64,000 nucleotides of DNA from Noviherbaspirillum saxi (GTDB lineage Bacteria > Pseudomonadota > Gammaproteobacteria > Burkholderiales > Burkholderiaceae_D), in the NCBI RefSeq assembly GCF_003591035.1, contig NZ_QYUO01000001.1, forward strand, positions 1,302,001 through 1,366,000, in the 5' to 3' direction. Under the pieces are notes generated by a model, which worked only from the letters and a program-made list of their open reading frames with translations, ran no database searches and had not been told where the DNA came from. Position numbers and translations under genes: made by a program. The first letter of the stretch is position 1; each line of letters begins with the position of its first letter. This document shows positions 19,477 to 28,808 of the stretch, piece after piece.

Positions 19477-20919
19477 TCATGCCATAAACCCGAGATCCCG
19501 GTTCGGGAAATTCACAATGTTCGGAAACACGTCCGCAATCTGCGTATCGCTGAGCCCGAACCACTTCGCCATCGTGCCGCCATACTGATCCACCGAGATC
19601 GCAGGCAGCAGGCTGCCGGAGCCGACGTCCTGGTCGTGGTTCAGGCCTGTCACCGGGAAGGTGCCGTAGATATCCTTGCCTTTGACCGCACCGCCGACAA
19701 CGAAGTGATGCGAGCCCCATCCGTGGTCCGTGCCGTCGCCATTGCTGGTGAAGGTGCGGCCAAAATCGGACGCGGTGAACAAGGTGACCTGACTGCGCAA
19801 GTCCGCACCGCCCAGCGTCGACAGCGTGGTGTCGAAGTAGGACAGCGCATGCGCAAGCTTGGCCATCAGGTCTGAATGGTTGGTCTTTTCGAAGTCGTGG
19901 GTATCGAAGCCGCCCATGCTGACGAAGAATATCTGCCGGCGTGCACCGAGACCGCCTCTGCCGCCGATTACCCGTGCCACTGTCTGCAACTGCGTGGCAA
20001 GCGAATTATTGGCCAGTGCTCCGGTATTCGGATTCGTATATTGCGTCGGATCCGCGACACCGCTGGCACCGGCCGGTAGCATGGCAGTGCTCAGCACGCC
20101 TTGGGCGTCGATCGAGCGCTTGACGATGGCCGCATGGTCGCGTTCAAACACATTCGCGCGCGATCCGGCCACAATGGCCTGCAATGGGTTCGAACCGGCC
20201 GGCGCGCCGAACAGCGAACCGGTGATCCCGCCGATGGGCACCGCACCGGATGCATTGACCTGATATTGATTGATGGTCTGGCCGGCGAGAAATACCGCAT
20301 TGCCCGATGCCGAGATCGACGTGAAGGTCGTGTTGGTATTCATCGATGCCAGCAGGTCGCCCATGCGGCCGCCCCAGCCGAAGGTCGCGCCTTCCGGCTT
20401 GTAGGATTGCCATAACGATTGCTGGTCGTTATGCGAGAACAGCTTGGGCGGCAGGGCCACGCTTTGCGCCCTGTATTGCGCGCGCGTGGTCGGCATGATC
20501 AGCGGGCCGACATTGGCGACAATGCCAGCGCGGCCTGCATCGAACAGATCCTTCAGTGGACCGAGGCTGGGATGCAAGCCGAACTCGCGGCCCGTCTGCA
20601 CGGTGTTAGGTACCACGGGCAGTATACCGCCTGCCATACCCACTGCAGGCAAGGCAATCGAGCCTGCTTCGCTCGTGGTGCGTACCGATGTGTAAGAAGT
20701 CCATGAAGTCGGGTCGGTCGCCAGCACAGTGTTGGCGTGGTCGTTGCCGCCGGATAGAAACAGGCAAACGATGGCCTTGTAATCGCTGGTGGTTTGCGCG
20801 GCAGCCGCGCCCATGGTCAGCAGATTGAGCGCGAACGGTACTCCTGAGGCGCCAACCAAGGACATGACGGAAGCATTTCGCAGGAAGTTGCGGCGAGAGG
20901 CGTCGATTTTACGAGACAT
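19477..20919 (-). CDS. DUF1501 protein with Tat signal
   Basis: A 480-residue exported protein of the DUF1501 family, which belongs to the alkaline-phosphatase/sulfatase-like fold superfamily. The N terminus SRRNFLRNASVMSLVGA is a twin-arginine signal followed by cleavage near AAAAQ. Conserved features include LFLSGGNDHANT, SHNDQQSLWQSY, SMGGFDTHDF and DFGRTFTSNGDGTDHGWG. The function of the family is not established. It lies nine bases after the DUF1800 gene and is surely in the same operon; this pairing is widespread in bacteria and suggests a shared secreted or periplasmic task. Repeats flank the pair on both sides. Confidence 0.88.
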   Translation of the reverse strand: MSRKIDASRRNFLRNASVMSLVGASGVPFALNLLTMGAAAAQTTSDYKAIVCLFLSGGNDHANTVLATDPTSWTSYTSVRTTSEAGSIALPAVGMAGGILPVVPNTVQTGREFGLHPSLGPLKDLFDAGRAGIVANVGPLIMPTTRAQYRAQSVALPPKLFSHNDQQSLWQSYKPEGATFGWGGRMGDLLASMNTNTTFTSISASGNAVFLAGQTINQYQVNASGAVPIGGITGSLFGAPAGSNPLQAIVAGSRANVFERDHAAIVKRSIDAQGVLSTAMLPAGASGVADPTQYTNPNTGALANNSLATQLQTVARVIGGRGGLGARRQIFFVSMGGFDTHDFEKTNHSDLMAKLAHALSYFDTTLSTLGGADLRSQVTLFTASDFGRTFTSNGDGTDHGWGSHHFVVGGAVKGKDIYGTFPVTGLNHDQDVGSGSLLPAISVDQYGGTMAKWFGLSDTQIADVFPNIVNFPNRDLGFMA

Positions 20920-20928
20920 GGCTGTTTC

Positions 20929-22638
20929 CTATTTCTGAACCAGATACTCGGGCGAGGCCATCGTCAGGAAGATCGCGAGGTTCACGCGGTTCTTGCGGGC
21001 GGTCGCTGCATTCGTGGCATTGGTGGTCGAGATGGCTACTGAGTTGACCGCCGCGATGATTTGTCCGCGCAATGTAACGGGCATCTGATTTGCCAATAGC
21101 AGCAGGTTCACGCGATCGACCAGGGCATCGGGCGTGTCGGCCAGCGACAGTTCTATCGTGTAGTCGGGGTTGACATCGCGCGAACTGCCGGTGCCATTCG
21201 GTATGGCATCGCGCATGAAGTTCAGGTAGCCGACCACGGACGTCTCGCCGGTAATCTGCATTTCCGGAGAAACCAGCCCCGCACCTGCGATCGCGGTATT
21301 GGGAGGCACATATCCCGGGCGATAGAAGTTGAAGACGGAAGGACTGCGCATCGGTGTCTGTCCAATCGAATTCAAGGGATCGTCCATGTTGGGCATCAGG
21401 AATCGTCCGGATGTCGACTTGGCGTTGAAGGCACGCATCCAGTGCGCGAGCCGCACCACGGGTTCACGCAACTTGCCCGCGTTCGGGTTGGTCAGGGCAA
21501 GGTCGGCGCGCGCTTCCTGATCGAGCAGGATGGCCTTGATCACTGCCTGCATGTCTCCGCGTACGCCTTGACCGTTGTTGGCGAAGGCGGCAGCGACGCG
21601 TGCCACGTATTGCGGACTTGGATTGCTGGTCACCAGCCGCTGGATCAGCTGCCGGCCGATGAAAGGGCCGACGTTCGGATGATTGAACAGGGTGTCAAGC
21701 GCGGTCTTCAGGCTGACTTCCGGCGTGGCGCCGGCGGGCACGGTCGCACCGAGGAATTTCTTTTCCGATACCGAATGGTATTTCGGATAGCTTTGCATGG
21801 GTAGCCAGTCCCGGTTGGGATCGGCGCTGCCGCCGAAGAAGCGCGAATCGCTCTTGTCGGCTCCGGCCCAGCTCCATCCTGTAAAAACCTTGGCCAGCGC
21901 AGTGATATCGGTATTGGTATAGGTTTCGATCGGCTTGCCGTTGGCCGTCTTCGGCGTGCCGTCCGGATTGAGTTCATACAGGCCGATGGTGAACAGCTGC
22001 ATGACCTCGCGCGCATAGTTTTCATCCGGAACGCGGGTGCCGGATTCCTTCTGGTTGCGCATCGATGTCAGGTAGATACCCATCATCGGATGTAGCGTCA
22101 CGGCTTCCAGCAGGCTGCGGAAATTGCCGAATGCATGGGCAGCAAGTGTGTCGTAATACGATGCCACACCGCGCGGGTAATTGGCGACTGTGCTGTCTTG
22201 CAGGGAAACGACGAAAAGCTGCGAGAGGGCGAAGCTTACGCGTTGGCGCAACTGATCTTCGCCGTTTGCAGCTTGTTGCCAGAACGATTCGTAGAAATGG
22301 TTTTGCGAAGCACCCTGGGCTGTGGCGGCGGTGATGTTGTCGATATAGCTGCGGTGCAGGATTTGCGGCTTGCTGAATTGTTCGTTGAGCCATGCGCTGT
22401 AGCCGGCGCTTGTGAGGCGGTCGATTTCGGTGGTGGTGGCGCCGAAGCTTGCCTGGGAGAGCAGGCGGGATGCTTGCGGGGCGCTTGGGATGTCGGTGGC
22501 GGGTGCGGTGCCTGCGATGTTGTCGCTGCCGCTGCCATTGCTGACGGTGCTGCTGCCGTTACCGCTGCCTCCGCCGCATGCGGTCAGCAGAACAAAGGCG
22601 CTTGCTGCCAGGGCGGCGCGTAGTTTGGGTTGTTGCAT
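20929..22638 (-). CDS. DUF1800 lipoprotein
   Basis: A 569-residue protein of the DUF1800 family with a lipoprotein signal (VLLTACGGGSG, lipidated Cys about residue 21) and a low-complexity Gly/Ser linker after it. Family segments RLLSQASFGAT, ENYAREVMQLFTIGLYELN and FLGATVPAG are visible. The residue after the Cys is Gly, not Asp, so outer-membrane sorting is expected. It is the first gene of the DUF1800-DUF1501 operon. The biochemical role of the family is unknown; heme or polymer-related roles have been suggested in places, but nothing in this sequence decides it. Confidence 0.87.
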   Translation of the reverse strand: MQQPKLRAALAASAFVLLTACGGGSGNGSSTVSNGSGSDNIAGTAPATDIPSAPQASRLLSQASFGATTTEIDRLTSAGYSAWLNEQFSKPQILHRSYIDNITAATAQGASQNHFYESFWQQAANGEDQLRQRVSFALSQLFVVSLQDSTVANYPRGVASYYDTLAAHAFGNFRSLLEAVTLHPMMGIYLTSMRNQKESGTRVPDENYAREVMQLFTIGLYELNPDGTPKTANGKPIETYTNTDITALAKVFTGWSWAGADKSDSRFFGGSADPNRDWLPMQSYPKYHSVSEKKFLGATVPAGATPEVSLKTALDTLFNHPNVGPFIGRQLIQRLVTSNPSPQYVARVAAAFANNGQGVRGDMQAVIKAILLDQEARADLALTNPNAGKLREPVVRLAHWMRAFNAKSTSGRFLMPNMDDPLNSIGQTPMRSPSVFNFYRPGYVPPNTAIAGAGLVSPEMQITGETSVVGYLNFMRDAIPNGTGSSRDVNPDYTIELSLADTPDALVDRVNLLLLANQMPVTLRGQIIAAVNSVAISTTNATNAATARKNRVNLAIFLTMASPEYLVQK

Positions 22639-22783
22639 GAACTTTCTCCGTGCATCGCCGCTCTGCGGAATCTAAAGGCATGATGCGGGGAAATGGAAAA
22701 AGGGGATGTATCGGAGATGCTAGAAGTGTTGCGAAATGTAAGTGGGAGGGTGTTGGTTTGTTAATTTTCGAGTGGGTGGTTTT

Positions 22784-23321
22784 TCTTCGGTGATTCGGTG
22801 CTGTTTTTTCTTCGTGGATGCTTGCCGGGACTGGCCCCGGCGGGCCACCTACTTTTTTGCTTCGCCAAAAAAGTAGGCAAAAAAGGCGAACCCTGCATCG
22901 CCGCCCGCTTCGCGGGTTCCCAAAAGAGCACGGGCCGAAACGGGAAGCGCAGAACTCGCCTGCGGCTCAGACAACTGCGCTTCTTTTCCCGTTTCGGCCC
23001 GTGCTCTTTTGGCGTCGCTACAAGGGGAACTGCCTAAACCCCATCCCTACCCTGGCCCTTCCCTTGAAGGGAAGGGAACACTCCTATTCTTTACTTTGCA
23101 ACCATAGTTAATGACTTGCCTGCACTGATCTTTCTAATTTTTGCTACTTCAACACTCTACCTAATCACCAATTTCAAAAAGATAAAGAACAGTCCAGTTC
23201 CCTCCCCTTCAAGGGGAGGGCTAGGGTGGGGATGGGGGTGCAGGCAGTTCCTCGCTGTGGCCCGCCGGGGCCAGTCCCGGCAAGCTCGTCCGAAGAAACA
23301 ACAGAACGGAATCACCGAAGA
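22784..23321. repeat. 538-bp intergenic element with 65-bp inverted ends
   Basis: Positions 22784-22848 and 23257-23321 are reverse complements at 57 of 65 positions without gaps, including 28 perfect base pairs (22821-22848 with 23257-23284). Inside are a 12-bp hairpin (22848-22859 with 22866-22877), a 27-bp hairpin (22920-22946 with 22986-23012) and a second, imperfect pair of G/C-rich arms (about 23036-23079 with 23197-23240). The centre is AT-rich. No convincing protein is encoded, although short frames are open through it. It fills most of the 700-bp gap between the DUF1800 gene and the decarboxylase. It resembles a non-autonomous mobile or nested repeat element. Confidence 0.75.
22920..23012. 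repeat. 27-bp perfect inverted repeat inside the element
   Basis: Arms 22920-22946 and 22986-23012 pair over 27 bases without mismatch. Six further bases inward (GCGCAG 22947-22952 with CTGCGC 22975-22980) pair beyond a 5-base bulge. The RNA of either strand would form a very stable rod; it may act as a bidirectional terminator for DUF1800-DUF1501 upstream sequences. Confidence 0.8.
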
Positions 23322-23338
23322 GCAATTCCTAAAAACTC

Positions 23339-25597
23339 TCAATCATCCTGCCTCACACAATCCACATAATACCCACGCCGCCCCGCAATCTCCTGCGTAA
23401 CAAGCCCATGCACATCCGTCTCAAACCCCGGAAACTTCTCATTAAAGTCCCGTGCAAACTTCAGATAATCGACGATGGTCTTGTTAAACCGCTCACCCGG
23501 AATCAGCAGTGGAATGCCCGGCGGATAAGGCGTCAACAGAATCGCCGTGACGCGGCCTTCCAGTTCATCGATCGCCACGCGCTCGATCTCGCGATGCGCC
23601 ATCTTGGCGAAAGCATCAGACGGCTTCATCGCCGGCTGCATGTCGGACAAATACATCTCCGTGGTCAGGCGCGCCACGTCGTAAGTCTTGTACATGTCAT
23701 GGATCTGCTGGCACAGATCACGCAGGCCGATGCGCTCATAGCGCGGATTGGCCGCCGCAAACTCCGGCAGGATGCGCCACATCGGCTGGTTCTTGTCATA
23801 GTCGTCCTTGAACTGCTGCAGCGCGGTCAGCAGCGTGTTCCAGCGGCCCTTGGTGATGCCGATCGTGAACATGATGAAGAACGAATACAAGCCTGCCTTT
23901 TCGACAATGACGCCATGCTCGGCCAGGTACTTGGTGACGATCGATGCCGGAATGCCGGAATCGCCGAACTTGCCGTCCAGCGCCAGACCCGGCGTGACGA
24001 TTGTGGCCTTGATCGGATCAAGCATATTGAAGCCCGGGGCGAGCTTGCCGAAGCCGTGCCACTCGTCTTCCGCGCGGATCATCCAGTCTTCGCGCGAGCC
24101 CATGCCGTTCTCGGCGAAATTGTCCGGTCCCCAGACCTGGAACCACCAGTCCTGGCCCCATTCCTCATCCACCTTGCGCATCGCGCGGCGGAAGTCGAGC
24201 GCTTCCAGAATGCTTTCCTCCACCAGCGCAGTGCCGCCGGGCGGCTCCATCATCGCTGCGGCAACGTCGCAGGAAGCGATGATCGCGTACTGCGGCGAGG
24301 TCGAGGTGTGCATCAGATAGGCTTCGTTGAACATGTCCTGATCCAGCTTCACGGTCTGCGAATCGCGCACCAGGATCTGCGATGCCTGCGACAGGCCGGC
24401 CAGCAGCTTGTGCGTGGATTGCGTCGAGAAGATCAGCGACTCTTTCGCGCGCGGGCGATCCTTGCCGATCGCATGCATGTTCTTGTAGAAGTCATGGAAG
24501 GTCGCATGCGGCAGCCAGGCTTCGTCGAAATGCAGGGTGTCGATTTGGCCGTCCAGCATTTCCTTGATGGTTTCGACGTTGTACAGCACGCCGTCGTAGG
24601 TCGACTGAGTGATGGTCAGGATGCGCGGCTTTTTGTTCTTCGCTTCGCGCGCGAACGGATTGGCCTCGATCTTCTTCATGATGTTTTCCATCTTGAATTC
24701 TTCGAGCGGAATCGGGCCGATGATGCCGAGGTGATTACGGGTCGGCATCAGGAACACCGGGATCGCGCCGGTCATGATGATCGAGTGCAGGATGGACTTG
24801 TGGCAGTTACGGTCGACGACCACGATGTCGCCGGGGCCCACGGTCGAATGCCAGACCATCTTGTTCGAGGTCGAGGTGCCGTTGGTCACGAAGTAGCAGT
24901 GATCGGCATTGAAGATGCGTGCCGCATTGCGCTCGGAGGCAGCGACCGGCCCAGTATGGTCGAGCAGCTGGCCGAGTTCTTCGACCGCATTGCAGACGTC
25001 CGCGCGCAGCATGTTCTCGCCAAAGAACTGGTGGAACATCTGGCCGATCGGCGACTTCAGGAAGGCGACGCCGCCCGAGTGGCCGGGGCAGTGCCAGGAA
25101 TAGGAGCCGTCTTGCGCATAGTGCACCAGTGCGCGGAAGAAGGGCGGCGCCAGGCTGTCGAGGTAGGACTTGGCTTCGCGGATGATATGGCGCGCCACGA
25201 ATTCCGGCGTGTCCTCGAACATGTGAATGAAGCCGTGCAGCTCGCGCAGGATGTCGTTGGGGATGTGGCGCGAAGTACGCGTTTCTCCGTACAGATAGAT
25301 CGGAATGTCGGCGTTCTTGTAGCGGATTTCCTCGACAAAGGCGCGCAGCGACTTCAGTGCGATGTCGGTTTCTTCCGATGAACCGGCGCCGAACTCTTCG
25401 TCGTCGATCGATAGGATGAAGGCGGAGGCACGCGACTGCTGCTGGGCGAACTGCGACAGGTCGCCATAGCTGGTCACGCCCAGCACTTCCATGCCTTCCT
25501 TCTCCATGGCGTCGGCAAGTGCGCGAATGCCCAGGCCCGACGTGTTCTCGGAGCGGAAGTCTTCGTCAATGATGACGATGGGAAAGCGGAATTTCAT
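23339..25597 (-). CDS. Orn/Lys/Arg decarboxylase (PLP, wing-domain type)
   Basis: A 752-residue fold-type I PLP decarboxylase of the AdiA/CadA/LdcC/SpeF family. An N-terminal CheY-like wing domain (about 1-135, MKFRFPIVIIDEDFRSENTSG) precedes the PLP domain, with NGTSTSNKMV, LHFDEAWLPHATFHDFY and the PLP-lysine segment STQSTHKLLAGLSQAS, and a C-terminal domain with TPYPPGIPLLIPGE. The amino acid used (lysine, arginine or ornithine) cannot be read safely. The start at 25597 fits the wing-domain start; the upstream extension to 25747 has no family similarity. No antiporter gene is adjacent, which argues for a biosynthetic or constitutive rather than an acid-stress role. Confidence 0.9.
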   Translation of the reverse strand: MKFRFPIVIIDEDFRSENTSGLGIRALADAMEKEGMEVLGVTSYGDLSQFAQQQSRASAFILSIDDEEFGAGSSEETDIALKSLRAFVEEIRYKNADIPIYLYGETRTSRHIPNDILRELHGFIHMFEDTPEFVARHIIREAKSYLDSLAPPFFRALVHYAQDGSYSWHCPGHSGGVAFLKSPIGQMFHQFFGENMLRADVCNAVEELGQLLDHTGPVAASERNAARIFNADHCYFVTNGTSTSNKMVWHSTVGPGDIVVVDRNCHKSILHSIIMTGAIPVFLMPTRNHLGIIGPIPLEEFKMENIMKKIEANPFAREAKNKKPRILTITQSTYDGVLYNVETIKEMLDGQIDTLHFDEAWLPHATFHDFYKNMHAIGKDRPRAKESLIFSTQSTHKLLAGLSQASQILVRDSQTVKLDQDMFNEAYLMHTSTSPQYAIIASCDVAAAMMEPPGGTALVEESILEALDFRRAMRKVDEEWGQDWWFQVWGPDNFAENGMGSREDWMIRAEDEWHGFGKLAPGFNMLDPIKATIVTPGLALDGKFGDSGIPASIVTKYLAEHGVIVEKAGLYSFFIMFTIGITKGRWNTLLTALQQFKDDYDKNQPMWRILPEFAAANPRYERIGLRDLCQQIHDMYKTYDVARLTTEMYLSDMQPAMKPSDAFAKMAHREIERVAIDELEGRVTAILLTPYPPGIPLLIPGERFNKTIVDYLKFARDFNEKFPGFETDVHGLVTQEIAGRRGYYVDCVRQDD

Positions 25598-25811
25598 GAG
25601 GTCTCCAAGAAGAAGATAGCGAGGGAGACGCCTGGGCGGGAGAGCTTGCGCGCCGAAAATTGCGAAAACCGCGATTTTCGCAGATATGAGCGAAATGTGT
25701 GTGAAAAGTGCCGGCCCGATATCGAATTCGTCGCTTGCCGGCGGCACAAGGGCGACCGCCGGCCAAGTTATGCGTCAGCCGATAAATGTTATCGGCTTGA
25801 TATCGGCTGGC

Positions 25812-26381
25812 TTATAAATGCAGCCAGGCTGCGATACCAAGCGCAACGCCTACGCCTGCCAGGCCGTAGGAGGCATATTCGAGCCACTTCTTGCGCGTCA
25901 ACAGCGTGATCGCCGCCAGTGAAATCGCGATCTGCTCGGCCGTCATCGCCTGCGCCCAGCGGTGATGCTGATGCATCTGGTCGTCGGATTTCTTGTCCCA
26001 GTCCAGCGATACCGCTTCCAGTTTTTCGGCATCGGCCTTGATATCGGCCTTTTCCTTTTTGTAGCGATCGACCTCGGACTTGTACTTGTCGACGTCGACA
26101 TTGGGCAGCGTCATCGCCAGTTCGGCCAGATTCTGCTTGTTCGACTTCGCCTGGTAATAGTTCCACTGGTTGGAGGCTTCGGTTTTCTTGATCGCGGCAT
26201 TGTTCTTGAACAGCGCCGCATTGTTTTGGGTGTCTCCGGCCTGATAGCCGAACAGGGCGCCAATGGTGGCGAGTATCGCGGTCGTGACGGCAATCTTGCT
26301 GGAAAAACCATCGCTGCCATGCGCGGCATGTTCAACTTCGTGGTCGTGCGGGCCGTGCACATGAAAACCGTGTCCTGACAT
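25812..26381 (-). CDS. DUF4337 membrane protein
   Basis: A 189-residue protein with a His-rich start (HGFHVHGPHDHEVEHAAHG), one transmembrane segment at about 30-47 (IAVTTAILATIGALFGYQAG), a charged, probably coiled-coil middle (about 50-135) and two C-terminal transmembrane segments (about 140-187). This is the DUF4337 arrangement; function unknown. Its ATG overlaps the folA stop codon (TAATG), so it is translationally coupled to folA. Confidence 0.8.
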   Translation of the reverse strand: MSGHGFHVHGPHDHEVEHAAHGSDGFSSKIAVTTAILATIGALFGYQAGDTQNNAALFKNNAAIKKTEASNQWNYYQAKSNKQNLAELAMTLPNVDVDKYKSEVDRYKKEKADIKADAEKLEAVSLDWDKKSDDQMHQHHRWAQAMTAEQIAISLAAITLLTRKKWLEYASYGLAGVGVALGIAAWLHL

Positions 26382-26878
26382 TAGTTCTCCTGAATTCTTT
26401 CGTAAGTAACGAACGCGTAGTCAAACCCGTTCTCCTGGGAATGATACTGTTCGCGCGTCACTTCTTTCCACCGCTTTGTATCGATCTCGGGGAAAAACGC
26501 ATCGCAGTCGAAGGTCTTGCCGATCTCGGTCACGATCAGGCGGTCGGTCAGGGGAAGTGCCTCCGCATAGATCTGCGCGCCGCCGATCACGCAGGCCGGT
26601 ACCGCGCCGATCAGGCCCAGGGCCGCATCAATCGACGTCACCGCTTCCACGCCTTCATGCCGCCAGTCCCGATTGCGGCTGATCACGATGTTGCGGCGGT
26701 TCGGCAAGGGCTTGCCTATCGATTCGAAGGTCTTGCGGCCCATGATGACGGGATGGCCCATCGTGGTGCGCTTGAAGTGCGCCATGTCTTCCTTCAGACG
26801 CCAGGGCAGGGAGTTGCGGATGCCGATGCCGCGCTGCGCATCGGTGGCGACGACAATAGTGAGTTTCGACTGGATCAT
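26381..26878 (-). CDS. folA: Dihydrofolate reductase
   Basis: A 165-residue DHFR, standard length, reducing dihydrofolate with NADPH. Visible are IVVATDAQRGIGIRNSLPWRLKEDMAHFK (with the active-site W and the acidic D of PWxLxxDxxxF), HPVIMGRKTFESIG for NADPH binding and CVIGGAQIYAEALPL. It is followed by, and overlaps, the DUF4337 gene. thyA, which regenerates its substrate, is 15 kb away in this window and not in the same operon. Confidence 0.95.
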   Translation of the reverse strand: MIQSKLTIVVATDAQRGIGIRNSLPWRLKEDMAHFKRTTMGHPVIMGRKTFESIGKPLPNRRNIVISRNRDWRHEGVEAVTSIDAALGLIGAVPACVIGGAQIYAEALPLTDRLIVTEIGKTFDCDAFFPEIDTKRWKEVTREQYHSQENGFDYAFVTYERIQEN

Positions 26879-27347
26879 GCGAATGGGCTTGACTGAATGT
26901 TAAGTGTGGGAAGCAATGCGGCCTAGCGTGATATCTGCATACTGGAATCTTTTCCGATATGCAGACTGGAAGCTTCATGACTCATGCCGACCGTCATTAT
27001 ACGAGGGCGGCAATGTCACGTTCCAATTGCAAGGTCAACGCGCATATCGCCTGACAATAAAAGTACGATCAGAAAATTATAATGAGGTCCGTTTTTGCCC
27101 CGATGCATGTTTCGAATTAACAATCATGTCCCGGGAATAACGGGCCAAGGATGGGCGAAGGGCAAGGAAACGAATTGGTGGTGCACTTGCACAGGTCTGC
27201 GCGGGAACCGAGGCAGACGGAAGGTAACGGAACAGGGATGACAGCTCAGCCTTCGTATCGAGCACGGATGCGGAAAGCCTGTACGGAACTCATGGGATAA
27301 TTCCTTGACCTCATTCGTTGCGGGACAGCAGCCTGCCGCTTACCACC
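26879..27347. other. Intergenic region upstream of folA and arfB
   Basis: This 469-base divergent gap must hold the folA and arfB promoters. A TATAAT at 27078-27083 with CTGACA 21 bases upstream is the best plus-strand candidate, but the spacing is too long to trust. Short open frames here (for example 26904-27140) show no recognisable protein features. Confidence 0.4.
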
Positions 27348-27752
27348 ATGATCTCCGTTCCCACCATTCCCGCAAACGAAATCGAACTCACAGCGATACG
27401 CGCGCAGGGAGCCGGCGGCCAAAACGTCAACAAGGTCTCCAGCGCCGTGCATCTGCGTTTTGACATACTCGCATCGTCATTGCCGGAGGTGCTGAAGGAA
27501 CGCCTGTTGAGATTGTCCGATCATCGCATCACCAAGGATGGTGTCATTGTCATCAAGGCGCAAACGCATCGCAGCCAGGAAAAGAACCGGGAAGAAGCGC
27601 TGCAGCGTCTGCATGAACTGGTCGCAAGCGTCGCGGTGGTGCAGCGCGTGCGACGTCCGACCAAGCCGACAAGAAGCTCGCAGGAACGCCGGCTTGGCAG
27701 GAAAAGCGAACGGGGTCTGGTCAAGTCCTTGCGTGCGAAGGTTTCGGAGTGA
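27348..27752 (+). CDS. arfB: ArfB (YaeJ) peptidyl-tRNA hydrolase, ribosome rescue
   Basis: A 134-residue single-domain release factor with the catalytic GGQ in [17 protein letters not shown], and a basic C-terminal tail ([18 protein letters not shown]) that in ArfB enters the empty mRNA channel of stalled ribosomes. There is no codon-recognition domain, which separates it from RF1/RF2. The ATG at 27348 ([14 protein letters not shown]) is preferred over an earlier in-frame start at 27318. It is the last core-like gene before the copper island. Confidence 0.92.
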   Translation: MISVPTIPANEIELTAIRAQGAGGQNVNKVSSAVHLRFDILASSLPEVLKERLLRLSDHRITKDGVIVIKAQTHRSQEKNREEALQRLHELVASVAVVQRVRRPTKPTRSSQERRLGRKSERGLVKSLRAKVSE

Positions 27753-28182
27753 CTTGACGTATCGCACACTTTTAATTCTGCTTCAAGGCTCTGTAAAGTC
27801 TTCTTTTGGCGTTCAACTTTATTCAGTTGTTTGTCCAGACGTGCTTCACGCCGCTGTAATCAACGGTCGGGTTATCGTGGCTTCACACCAACCACTTGAT
27901 TCACTGAAGCGTGAGTGCCAGTGAACGGCACTTTCCAAGTGTCATGTCCGATTGGCCGCTTTGCAATCGCCCACTTTATATAGAAGTTACTTTTGGGGTT
28001 AAGGTAGTTCGCCACGAACCATGTAGCGCTATGCAGTTAAACGCGGCAAAGAATCCACCCTCGAGAAACAGAGGGATTGCAAAAGTGGCAATATGCAGGC
28101 TTGTTTAATGGTCAGCTCAAAAATAGCAGAACTCATTCGAACGGCTACCCTCCAAGCAGTAACATTAGCTTCTATATTTCTC
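27753..28182. other. Non-coding stretch at the edge of the copper island
   Basis: About 430 bases between arfB and the first CueR-type promoter hold no gene that I can support. The sequence is lower in GC than arfB, and short open frames end without family features. It may be a junction left by insertion of the copper genes. Confidence 0.4.
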
Positions 28183-28213
28183 TTGACCTTCCTCTCACGG
28201 GAAGGTCTACACT
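28183..28213 (+). promoter_or_regulatory. CueR-type promoter of the copper operon
   Basis: TTGACC (28183-28188) and TACACT (28208-28213) are separated by 19 bases, the long spacer typical of MerR-family targets. The spacer contains the dyad GACCTTCC-N7-GGAAGGTC (28185-28192 with 28200-28207), the known CueR operator pattern. It stands 50 bases before the first copper gene. A cueR gene is present at 37189-37608. Confidence 0.85.
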
Positions 28214-28263
28214 GTCGCTAAGGTTGATGATAACCAACTAGAGCGATGTGCTAGACTTTAAAT

Positions 28264-28704
28264 ATGAATCGCGTTTTCAAGACATTTTTGCTCTGGCTGA
28301 TGATAGCCGCTCTGCCCATCCAGGGCATGGCTGCTGTCGCCAAAGCGTCTTGCGGGCCGAAACATCACGATATGCCGTCTGTCGTGATGCAAATCGTCGA
28401 TCATCATCATGGCTTCAGTTCAGCTCCTCACCACCATGACATGGGTGACATGAGCACTGCTACGCAAGATGTTGAGAACGCAGATACTGCTTCGGATAGC
28501 TCGGCAAATCCGAAACAGGTTCACAAAACGTCATACTGCAGCGCCTGTGCTGCATGTTGCGTTGGGGCTGCGGCACCTCCTTCTTCTGTCTCTTTGACTC
28601 CTACATTCAGTACTGTCGAAGCGGCAGCAGTATCTCCCGTGGTTTCCTTCACCGGCTTTATCCCTGCTGGCTTAGAACGTCCCCCAAGACACCTTTCCGC
28701 TTAA
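28264..28704 (+). CDS. Small exported His/Cys-rich protein, copper-operon leader gene
   Basis: A 146-residue protein with a signal peptide (MNRVFKTFLLWLMIAALPIQ, cleavage near GMAA). It has His clusters HHHG and PHHHDMGDM (about 50-70), a cysteine cluster YCSACAACCVGAA (about 95-107) and a C-terminal FTGFIPAGLERPPR segment. These are plausible Cu(I)/Cu(II) ligands. The layout resembles short proteins found at the head of copper and cobalt-zinc-cadmium operons (CopL- or DUF2946-like), but I cannot assign a named family. It is the first gene after the CueR-type promoter. A role as periplasmic metal buffer or sensor is inference. Confidence 0.75.
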   Translation: MNRVFKTFLLWLMIAALPIQGMAAVAKASCGPKHHDMPSVVMQIVDHHHGFSSAPHHHDMGDMSTATQDVENADTASDSSANPKQVHKTSYCSACAACCVGAAAPPSSVSLTPTFSTVEAAAVSPVVSFTGFIPAGLERPPRHLSA

Positions 28705-28808
28705 TCGTCGTCGAGAGCTGACAACAGGCTTTACTCGCTTGTCTTGTCCCGCGCTCACGTAGTTACGCGTGCTTACGCACGTCCGTTCTGCCGATTTTGA
28801 GGAAAATA

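Noticed and set aside
22798..23111. Short open frames in the repeat element before the decarboxylase
   Set aside because: They run across inverted repeats and hairpins; the predicted peptides only mirror the repeat structure.
23408..25381. 657-codon open frame on the plus strand, opposite the Orn/Lys/Arg decarboxylase
   Set aside because: It is an antisense shadow of a conserved gene with Arg/His/Leu/Asp-rich composition and no recognisable family.
26904..27140. 78-codon frame between folA and arfB
   Set aside because: No signal, domain or good ribosome site; likely chance in an intergenic region.
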